6,937 nucleotides of DNA from Verrucomicrobiota bacterium (lineage in GTDB: Bacteria; Verrucomicrobiota; Verrucomicrobiia; Limisphaerales; UBA1096), in assembly GCA_003972865.1 (NCBI GenBank), contig QOAX01000259.1:1-6937 (forward strand). Reading direction: 5' to 3'. The notes beneath the pieces are model-generated. The model was not told the DNA's origin and made no database searches. It saw only the letters and a list, made by a program, of their open reading frames with translations. Positions within the stretch are counted from its first letter, which is position 1. The number at the start of each line of letters is the position of its first letter. This document shows positions 1 through 6,700 of the stretch, piece by piece. Made by a program: the position numbers and the translations under genes.

Positions 1-126
1 GACGCTTGACCCCGGCGCGACTCGCGAACAAAACACCCTTTCCGATGCCACATGGCTGGTCACCGCCGAAAAAGACAAACCGCTGGGATGCTTAATCTCG
101 ACGTCGAAGTTGTCGAAGGCAATCAT
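1..126 (-). CDS. Possible 5' end of an outward-pointing gene (unrecognised, partial)
   Basis: Reading leftward from an ATG at 126-124, this frame stays open for 42 codons to the window edge and favours G or C at third positions, like the genes nearby. The peptide begins MIAFDNFDVEIKHPSG. That faintly resembles the first strand of ABC-transporter ATPase domains, but no Walker motif lies inside the window, so I do not assign a function. There is no well-placed ribosome binding site: an AGAGGAG stretch lies about 24 bases upstream of the ATG, too far for this start. The competing plus-strand frame over the same bases (2-139) is also open with similar codon bias, so strand choice is uncertain. 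If real, the gene would be divergent from the truncated amidohydrolase to its right. Confidence 0.25.
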   Translation of the reverse strand, partial: MIAFDNFDVEIKHPSGLSFSAVTSHVASERVFCSRVAPGSSV

Positions 127-229
127 GGCGAAGGATTCGTGAGGAAGAACTCCTCTATATACAGCCAAACGAGCAGAGGTTGTTGAACTTATAGACTACA
201 AGCGGCGGTTCGCTGGTAACAAAACCCAA

Positions 230-1033
230 TTGGACAAACTGGCCCGCCTGCATCCGTTCATCTGCGGGCTCGACACAACTGACTTGGGAGCCGTTGACCT
301 TGCGATCAAACGGATTCGAGAATACCCGGGAGTCTGGGAGGGGCTAGGGGAACTCATGTCGCGCCACGACGACCTCACCAACCTGACCACCGGGGAACGC
401 CCCCGGGCGAACCACCCGTCGTTCATCCGGCTGTTCAAGTTTGCCGGGCGGGTCAGTCTCCCTGTCAGCATTCACCACAACGTCGCGCCAATCTCACGCA
501 ACGAAAGTGAGGTCAAGCAGCCCTTATATCTGGGCGAGTTTCTGGCCCTGCTGAAAAGCACGATCAGCGACGAAGCCAATGCGGCCAACCGGCCCAAGGT
601 CATCTGGTGCCACGCCGGCATCAGCCGCAGGATTGTGGTCGAGAATTACAGGCAAACCCTCGAGCGAATCCTCGACGAGTATCACGAGAATCTTTACCTG
701 GATTTGTCGTGGGTGGTGCTCGGCTCCTATGTTTACAAGGACCTGGACGGGTGGGTGGTCCTGATCCAAAAATACCCGGACAACTTTCTCATCGGATCGG
801 ATTCGGTCGGCAAATACAGCGGCATCCCGATGGAGTTGAAGAAATATCAGGCCCTCCTGAACGCCCTGCCGACTAAAACCCGATCCAAGGTCGCCTACAA
901 AAATCTCGCCAGTATCCTCCGCAAAGCCGAAGCCGAGCGGAACCAAAAGGGATTCGGAAAAGGCGCGATCACCCTGCCCCACGATTTTTCCCTACCAGAA
1001 AACTTCGGCCTGGAGGCTTTGAACAAAAAATGA
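230..1033 (+). CDS. Amidohydrolase_2-family TIM-barrel hydrolase, N-terminally truncated (probable pseudogene)
   Basis: This is the C-terminal two thirds of an amidohydrolase-related (Amidohydro_2, PF04909-like) metal-dependent hydrolase. In the 267-residue reading from a TTG at 230, visible barrel motifs are HPFICGLD (8-15), GVWEGLGE (34-41), IHHN (81-84), WCHAGISRR (126-134) and GSD (189-191). By family knowledge these supply later metal or active-site positions (His82/83, His128, Asp191). The first-strand HxH metal motif is absent. Sense-looking protein continues in frame upstream of 230 to about 143 (for example AEVVELIDYKRR), where it meets an in-frame TGA at 140-142. No ATG, GTG or TTG lies between 143 and 230, and there is no ribosome binding site before 230. 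Full-length relatives would have roughly 90-120 further N-terminal residues carrying HxH. I therefore read it as 5'-truncated and catalytically dead unless a start in another frame rescues it. The substrate is unknown. The coding 3' end is intact, with TGA at 1031-1033. Confidence 0.7.
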   Translation: MDKLARLHPFICGLDTTDLGAVDLAIKRIREYPGVWEGLGELMSRHDDLTNLTTGERPRANHPSFIRLFKFAGRVSLPVSIHHNVAPISRNESEVKQPLYLGEFLALLKSTISDEANAANRPKVIWCHAGISRRIVVENYRQTLERILDEYHENLYLDLSWVVLGSYVYKDLDGWVVLIQKYPDNFLIGSDSVGKYSGIPMELKKYQALLNALPTKTRSKVAYKNLASILRKAEAERNQKGFGKGAITLPHDFSLPENFGLEALNKK

Positions 1034-1119
1034 GGGGTCACGCATATGGCATCCAACGCTTGAAAAAGCCAAATCAAATGGGGATCACTCCCCCGCTCAG
1101 CTTCACTGCTCAAGCACCC

Positions 1120-1148
1120 TTGAAAATTAGGTTTTTGAGCCGTATCAA
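1120..1148 (+). promoter_or_regulatory. Candidate sigma-70-like promoter for the lipoprotein gene
   Basis: The 198 bases from 1034 to 1231 hold no convincing gene and are more AT-rich than the flanks. Within them, TTGAAA (1120-1125, five of six against TTGACA) is followed after 17 bases by TATCAA (1143-1148, four of six against TATAAT). A transcript would start near 1155, leaving a leader of about 77 bases. The ATG at 1232 has no clear Shine-Dalgarno sequence, only TGAG at 1222-1225. A short hairpin, GGGGA/TCCCC (1080-1093), lies between the truncated hydrolase and this promoter but lacks a T tract, so it is not a convincing terminator. The promoter call is consensus matching only. Confidence 0.3.
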
Positions 1149-1231
1149 CCTCTGTCGCAGAACCTACCGGCTGATCAAATGAGTTTTCTGACTGGCCAGA
1201 ACGTGTAAACAATAGGCATACTGAGCCAACG

Positions 1232-2470
1232 ATGAGAACGGCTTTTTTGGCAATTTGTATGATGCTGCTCGCGGGGTGTGCCGGAGTGACCAAGCCGCCG
1301 CCCAAGCGCATCGCCGCCGTTGTCACCGAGTACCGCCACAACTCCCACGCGGACGTCATCGTCGGGCGGCTGGTGGAATCGCACACGCTCGATGGCAAGG
1401 GCGAATTTCCCAATTTAAAACTGGTTTCGCTGTACACCGACCAGGTGCCCTCCAGCGACACGAGCCGTGAATTGATGCAGCAAAATGGCGTGCCCATTTT
1501 CACGAACATTGCCGATGCGCTCACGCTCGGCACCGGCAAACTGGCAGTCGATGGCGTGTTGCTCGTGGCCGAGCACGGGAACTATCCCAAGAATGAGACC
1601 GGCAACGTCATCTGGCCGAAACGGCGGTTGTTCGAGGCCGTTGCGAAGGTGTTTCGCGCCAACAACGCCTCCGTGCCGGTGTTCTGCGACAAGCACCTGT
1701 CCGACAACTGGCGCGATGCAAAGTGGCTTTACGACACAGCGCATGAATTGAAGTCGCCGCTGATGGCCGGCTCTTCGCTGCCCACGCTCTGGCGGCGACC
1801 CCCGGCGGATGTACGTCGCGGAGCCAATCTCACGCAGATGGTGGCCATCTCGTATCACACGCTGGATGCATACGGTTTTCACGCACTTGAAATGGTGCAG
1901 TGCCTGGCCGAGCGCCGTGCGGGAGGTGAGACGGGCGTGCGGCAAGTGCGCTGCCTCTCGGGCAACGCGGTCTGGGAGGCGGTGGCCAACGGCACGATCG
2001 ACGAGGGACTGTTGCAGGCGGCCGTGGTTCCGCTGGAAGGCAGCCTGGTGAAACGGGGAAACCGGTCGCTGATGGAACTGGCAAAAGAACCGACAGCGAT
2101 GATAGTCGACTACCGAGACGGATTTCGGGCCAGCATCCTGACGCTTAATGGCGCGGTCAACGAATGGAGTGTGGCATGGCACGAGGACGGTAAAACCAAG
2201 GCAACAATGTTCTGGACGCAGGAGGCGCGACCGTTCATGCACTTCACCTATCTTGTTAAGGGCACCGAGCAGATGTTCCACACGGGCAAGCCCTCTTGGC
2301 CGGCGGAGCGCACATTGTACACCAGCGCCATTCTCGACGCGGCGCTTATCTCATTGAAGCGGGGCGGCACAGCAGTGCCGACACCCTACCTGGACATCCC
2401 GTATCAGCCCGACTGGAACTGGCAACAGCCTCCTCCGCCCCCTCCCGGCCGGCCCATTCACGAAAAATGA
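1232..2470 (+). CDS. Lipoprotein of a conserved uncharacterised family with Gfo/Idh/MocA-like fold features
   Basis: A 412-residue protein with a lipoprotein signal: hydrophobic residues 4-14 and lipobox LAGC (13-16), giving acylated Cys16, so it should be membrane-anchored outside the cytoplasm. It resembles a family I recall as 'hypothetical protein' in Planctomycetota, Verrucomicrobiota and Acidobacteriota genomes. The N-terminal half has the layout of a Gfo/Idh/MocA oxidoreductase: strand IAAVVTE (27-33), HNSHADVIVGRL (36-47) where the dinucleotide loop would be, DGVLLVAEHGNYP (107-119), then VFCDKHL (150-156) where the family has EKP, and PLMAGSSLP (176-184). The glycine-rich GxGxxG loop is absent. 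Later segments include YGFHALE (214-220), VERTL-like AERTLYTS (358-365) and a proline run at 400-405 near the C terminus. The start is chosen because it gives a proper signal peptide directly; its ribosome binding site is weak. The function is not known, and dehydrogenase activity is doubtful without the glycine loop. Its 3' end converges on the DUF1223 gene. Confidence 0.85.
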   Translation: MRTAFLAICMMLLAGCAGVTKPPPKRIAAVVTEYRHNSHADVIVGRLVESHTLDGKGEFPNLKLVSLYTDQVPSSDTSRELMQQNGVPIFTNIADALTLGTGKLAVDGVLLVAEHGNYPKNETGNVIWPKRRLFEAVAKVFRANNASVPVFCDKHLSDNWRDAKWLYDTAHELKSPLMAGSSLPTLWRRPPADVRRGANLTQMVAISYHTLDAYGFHALEMVQCLAERRAGGETGVRQVRCLSGNAVWEAVANGTIDEGLLQAAVVPLEGSLVKRGNRSLMELAKEPTAMIVDYRDGFRASILTLNGAVNEWSVAWHEDGKTKATMFWTQEARPFMHFTYLVKGTEQMFHTGKPSWPAERTLYTSAILDAALISLKRGGTAVPTPYLDIPYQPDWNWQQPPPPPPGRPIHEK

Positions 2471-2525
2471 CACGGCGATCTTTCAAGGACCGCCCCAAAC
2501 AAGCCTCGCCCTGATCACCCCTTCC

Positions 2526-2539
2526 CGCTTGGCCAAGCG
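2526..2539. repeat. 14-base perfect palindrome in the convergent gap
   Basis: CGCTTGGCCAAGCG is a perfect palindrome lying in the 106-base gap (2471-2576) between two converging genes. As RNA it could fold as CGCTT/AAGCG with a GGCC loop on either strand, but neither strand has a following T tract, so it is not a canonical intrinsic terminator. Its first 12 bases recur exactly at 3199-3210 and 3342-3353. The rest of the gap shows no gene or other signal. Confidence 0.6.
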
Positions 2540-2576
2540 CATTCGGCTGGATTCGTCGGCTTGTTGAAAGCACCAG

Positions 2577-3746
2577 TTATTGGAAATTGTGGCTTGGCTC
2601 CTTGTTTGATTCCTCCACGGATTGCAACTGAATTCGTGTCGCCTGGGCGCCCAGCACGTCCAGGTTGTCGGTGCGCTGCACAAAGGCGACGGCGCCCAGG
2701 TTGCGTCCTTTTTCGCCGGGAGCGAACTTGAGCTTAAACGTGAATTCATGCCCAGTCGGGCCGGCGAGCTCGACGCAATTGAACTCCAAAACAACATTGT
2801 CCATGCTCAGCACTCGTCCCTTGTTTTCCCCGCCGGTGATTCGTCGCTTGATGCCGTGCTCGACGAGCGCCACGCACAGCGCCGCATGCTCAACCTCACC
2901 AAGAGTGCAGGCGTTCACCGCGATGGTTCCGTCCTCTTTTTTGACCTGCCGAACGGACACGGCCACCTTGGCCGGCAGTTTCAGTGAGCGGTTGATCGCG
3001 TTGAACGCGTTGGCGCGGTTGTGGCCCAGCGTCTGGTATTTGCCGTTCACGATCATCTGCGGCGTGTAGTACATGCCGCTGAACCGCTTGTGCTCGTACG
3101 CCCGCTGCCGGGCGGAGAACCGCCCGTCGCTGAAGCCGTCACTCCAGCTTCCTCCGTCGAAATAATCGACGTGAAAGGAGACGCAAAAGATGTTCAACCG
3201 CTTGGCCAAGGCCATCCGCCGAATCTCCGCCGTGAGCCGCTCCGCCGGCGGGCAACTGGAGCACGATTCCGACGTGTAAAGTTCCACTAGCGCAAACTGG
3301 CTGTCCTTGAGATTTCGCTTCAGCAGCGGGATGTCGGCGGGCGCTTGGCCAAGCTTGTTTTTTGCCTCGTAGTCCGCGCCGTTGTCGAGCAGGAAGCGGA
3401 TCATCTCCGACCTGCCCTGCGCGTAGGCGAAGTGCAGCGGCGCCCAGTCGCTTGGGGTCCGGGTGTTGACGTATCCCTCGGGACGGATGGCCAGGTGCTG
3501 TCGGACAATCCCGGTGTTCCCCTGCGCGGCGGCCTCGTGAATGGAAACAGTGGGAGCCGGCCCTTCGTAACGGGGCGGCGGCGGTTCCTCAGCTTTGACA
3601 ACGGGCGGCTCGACTGTCACCGCCGGGGCATTGGTCGCCTGGCTTTCAACCTCCGCCTTGGCGGGAGTACTCTCAGCTGACCGTTCCTCAACAGCACACC
3701 CAACCAACAGCACGGCTACGATTGTTGTGAGCAGGAGGTGTTTCAT
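2577..3746 (-). CDS. Lipoprotein with ankyrin repeats fused to a DUF1223 thioredoxin-like domain
   Basis: A 389-residue protein. MKHLLLTTIVAVLLVGC is a lipoprotein signal with lipobox LVGC and acylated Cys17. Residues 18-65 are an Ala/Pro/Glu-rich linker, including PPPP (55-58). Residues about 66-140 read as two ankyrin repeats (IHEAAAQGN at 69-77; APLHFAYAQGRSEMIRFLL at 102-120 followed by DNGAD). Residues about 150-376 are DUF1223 (PF06764): FALVELYTSESCSSCPPAE with a CxxC at Cys162/Cys165, then FHVDYFD (191-197), SARQRAY (211-217) and YYTPQMIVNG (226-235). DUF1223 proteins are usually about 230-280 residues, a signal peptide plus the domain, so the ankyrin module is an addition. The CxxC sits on a thioredoxin-like fold and suggests thiol or metal chemistry, but the family's function is not established. 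The ATG overlaps the upstream gene's stop as ATGA, with GAAGGG just before it, indicating an operon and translational coupling. TAA at 2579-2577 ends it. Confidence 0.9.
   Translation of the reverse strand: MKHLLLTTIVAVLLVGCAVEERSAESTPAKAEVESQATNAPAVTVEPPVVKAEEPPPPRYEGPAPTVSIHEAAAQGNTGIVRQHLAIRPEGYVNTRTPSDWAPLHFAYAQGRSEMIRFLLDNGADYEAKNKLGQAPADIPLLKRNLKDSQFALVELYTSESCSSCPPAERLTAEIRRMALAKRLNIFCVSFHVDYFDGGSWSDGFSDGRFSARQRAYEHKRFSGMYYTPQMIVNGKYQTLGHNRANAFNAINRSLKLPAKVAVSVRQVKKEDGTIAVNACTLGEVEHAALCVALVEHGIKRRITGGENKGRVLSMDNVVLEFNCVELAGPTGHEFTFKLKFAPGEKGRNLGAVAFVQRTDNLDVLGAQATRIQLQSVEESNKEPSHNFQ
3199..3210. repeat. Second copy of CGCTTGGCCAAG
   Basis: This is an exact 12-base copy of the palindromic word found in the convergent gap. 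Here it lies inside the DUF1223 gene, where the minus strand encodes the LAKR part of ALAKRLN. The palindrome here is limited to the core, CTTGGCCAAG. Confidence 0.5.
3342..3354. repeat. Third copy of CGCTTGGCCAAG, with 12-base palindrome GCTTGGCCAAGC
   Basis: The copy shares 13 bases (CGCTTGGCCAAGC) with the gap copy. Here the minus strand encodes LGQA in the second ankyrin repeat, a different reading frame from the copy at 3199. The repeat is therefore not explained by a repeated peptide. Confidence 0.5.
3743..3746 (-). promoter_or_regulatory. ATGA stop/start overlap (translational coupling)
   Basis: On the minus strand the bases read ATGA: TGA (3745-3743) ends the CotH-propeller gene and ATG (3746-3744) begins the ankyrin-DUF1223 lipoprotein gene. 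A purine-rich GAAGGG (3754-3749) just ahead could act as the ribosome binding site, although it is very close to the ATG. Such 4-base overlaps typically mark co-transcribed, translationally coupled genes. Confidence 0.85.
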
Positions 3747-6700
3747 TTCCCTTCAGCTTTCAATTCTTTCGCCGCGCTGAGGTTTCGATGGCTCCAGGAG
3801 CCGTCGAAACAAAGCTCGTGCAGGTCGCCTTCGCGTCCGCGGTATACATAGTAGCGCGAACCGGTCAGGGCGGAGACCAGGCCCGAGGGCTCTCCCGCCG
3901 CGGGAGGCGCCTCGGCGAGCGTCGTAGGATTGGTGAGCCGCCAGGCATCGCCATTCCGGGTCGCCTCCCGGATGTGCCCGGCTGAATCGCGGTATGCGAG
4001 GTAGTCGCGATTGCGCTTCGCGTCATGAATCGCGCACGGATTTCCCACAATCTGCCCGGCCGGTGTCCCGATCGGCTCCAAGTCGCGGAAGCGGTGCCCT
4101 CTGTCCAATGCCTGAACGAACGTGTCGCGAGGACCGCTGTATCGGCGGTAATCCGGCTGCCGATTGCGTTCAATCCAATCAAACACAAACGGCTCACGGG
4201 AGGGCCACTGCTCTGCGGCCCGAAAGACGATCACGCGTTTGCCGTTGGCGTTGAAACCGACTGGCTGCCCCAGCGCCGGGAGACGGTGTATGAGTCGAGG
4301 CGACCAGCTCCGTCGACCTTCAGTGGCAGCCTCCAGAAAGAGGGTCTGTTCACACGCGGCTCCGAACATGGTACGATAGGTCACATGCAACGCTCTCTCG
4401 CTGTGCGAGACGACGATGCCACCGGCAGGACGGGGCGCTGCCGGCAACGGGTGATGCCGCCACTTTCCGTCCTGCCAGATCTCTCGCAGCCGGGCCGTGT
4501 CGTCCGCGTAGACGATGTGCGGCACGCCGTCAAGGACGACCACCGACGGGTCGCAGCCTGCAACCGGTATGTCGAGTTGCGCGGTGAGGTCCGTGTGGCG
4601 CCAGGCCCCGGCATCAGCACCGCCTGCGACTCTCGACAACGCGTGGAGGTGCCCCGCCTTTCCCCGGTAGAAAACTCGCCGGTCTCCGGGGCCAAGTGAG
4701 CAGGCAGTGGGACGGCCGGCAGCCGGGGGCGCCTTGGCCAGCATGGTGATAGTGGAGTCCCGCCCACGACTCCCGTCAGGGGATACGGAGAGTTCGTGGA
4801 GTTGGCCGTCCGCAGCCTGGTAGACCACGTGCCGGCGTCCGTCCTCGCCTTCGATCATGGCAACTCGATCCTCGATGACCGGCGAAGTCTTGTACGAGAA
4901 ATACTCGTCGGTGTACCTCTGGAAGAAATCGCCACAGTTTCGGACGAAGTTCTCGATCTCCGCGATCTTCGCGTGCCACTGCTGCTCGTCGTATCCCCGG
5001 GTCTCGAACTCATGCCCGATGTCAGCAGCAATTGCGTCGCGATGACGGCGAACTTGGCGCAAGGCATTCCCGGGGGAAAGCGCGTTGTTTAAGTGCCTGC
5101 GGACTTCCTGCTGGTAGTACTCGCTGTAGCCCGGGTTCCCGATCAGGGCGAAGAAGAGTTTCCTGCTCAGGCTGTGTCCGTAGGCACCCCCGCTGTCGAT
5201 GAACGCGTAGGGGTCGGCATCGAGATCGTAGGGTCCGCCTCCCAGGCCCCACTCGGCGTCCCAACACAGGAAGATCCATTTGCCATCCGGCACGCGCCGT
5301 GCCGCATACCAGTTGTTGTGGGGCCAGTCCAGGTTCAGCGTCCAGAGATTCAGGATGACGTACGAGGTGAAGTTCTCGATATCCACCCGCCGCGACAACT
5401 CCTCATAGTTGGCCGGGTTGGAGAAGTCCGTCGTGCTGATGAATTTTCTCAATTCGTCCCAGCCCTGCCGGGTGCCGCTGAGCACGGTCTCTCCGGTCTT
5501 GATGACGTCATATTCGCCCGGGCCAAGGTGCGAGGCGAAGAACTCCTCGTCCATCCGCTCGACGACGTTGAACACACCGTGGCTGGCCGAGTTGACGAGA
5601 AGGACATACCACGAGCCGCACGAGGAAAGCGCCCCCATGTCGCGATGGAGGTCACGGATCACCTGGTCGCGGATGTAACTGCCATGGGAGCGGCCGTCGT
5701 TGAAGTTCGAACGCAGGACCAACTTGTCGAACTCCTTGACCCCGGCCTCCGGGATGATTGGGTGATCCACCCGGCGATCACCGTAAATTCCACGAAAGTA
5801 CGCGCGGTACGATTTTTTGATATCCAATCCTCCGCGACGGCCCGCGCCGCCATGAAGCCGGAACCCGAAGCCGGTGGCCGCAACCCGTTCCCCATCAGGA
5901 TTGAAGATTTCGAGGAAGGCCGGACGCTCGCTGCCGCGGCCTCTGGCGCTGCTCTGGAGGTGTACCTCGAGGAAGTCAGCCGGCTTCATCGAGACCGACA
6001 GAACCGGCAGCGCGGGACGGCGGCCAACAAGGTAGGTCGCCGGGACGACCGGGCTGGCCCGTTCATTGCCGATGAACGCCGCCGCGCGAAACAGGGACGA
6101 GTCGACGAGCTCGACCGGTTCGCGGTACAACCGGCTTGAGCCGTCCGGGTTGGAACCGTCGGTCGTGAACCGGATGTCGACGGTTACGGACGACTTGTCC
6201 CTGATGCGAACCTTGTCACCCTGCCCGACCGCGCCCGGTTCCGGAAAAAACGAGATGCGGGACTTCAACGGTTTCGGCTGCTGCGGACCGGCGTTTGCAG
6301 ACCCGGGGGTGGGAGTCAGGAAATAACCCCAGACAGCCGGTGCGGTAGCGGGTCGCCCGAGGGACTGGTCCGCCACTTGGCGCTGGTACTCAACTCGGTC
6401 GGCGATGCTTCCGTCCGGAGCGATCAGATAGAGCAAGCCACCCTCTTTCTTGAGCCGGAAATTGGCGTGGCACACGGCGGGAAGCACACCCAGCGCGATC
6501 CGGAGTGACATGTCCGAGCTTTCCCGATGCGTGTTCAACCCCGCGACCGCCAGCACATTCTTCCCCTGCCGAAGGAGTCCGGCGTGTTCCGAGAGGTCGA
6601 ACCGTTCCGCGAAACCCGCCTCGCGACCGTCGCGCGCGACGCTGTCGAGGTTCGGCTCCCCGGCGGGGGCGTTCACCGCGGCGACACGCGTCCCGTTCAA

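Noticed and set aside
2..142. In-frame N-terminal extension of the amidohydrolase through the TGA at 140-142 (readthrough or recoding)
   Set aside because: The upstream peptide does not resemble the family's N-terminal region, has no HxH motif, and no recoding signal such as a selenocysteine hairpin is evident.
1080..1093. GGGGA/TCCCC hairpin as a terminator for the truncated hydrolase
   Set aside because: The stem is only five pairs with a 4-base loop, and no T tract follows; the next bases are CGCTCAGC.
895..1539. Minus-strand open frame of 214 codons across the gap and the start of the lipoprotein gene
   Set aside because: It overlaps two convincing plus-strand coding regions, has no recognisable motif and would cross the likely promoter region.
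1415..2281. Minus-strand open frame of 288 codons
   Set aside because: It lies opposite the plus-strand lipoprotein, which has a signal peptide and a family-like fold. The antisense peptide is His/Arg-rich without domain features.
4025..4699. Plus-strand open frame of 224 codons
   Set aside because: It lies opposite the propeller repeats, whose periodic motifs are on the minus strand.
5093..6139. Plus-strand open frame of 348 codons opposite the CotH domain
   Set aside because: It is the antisense shadow of a GC-rich gene. The minus-strand frame has clear CotH, chitobiase-like and propeller motifs, while the plus-strand translation shows no recognisable domain and has a low-complexity Val/Arg/Asp-rich character.
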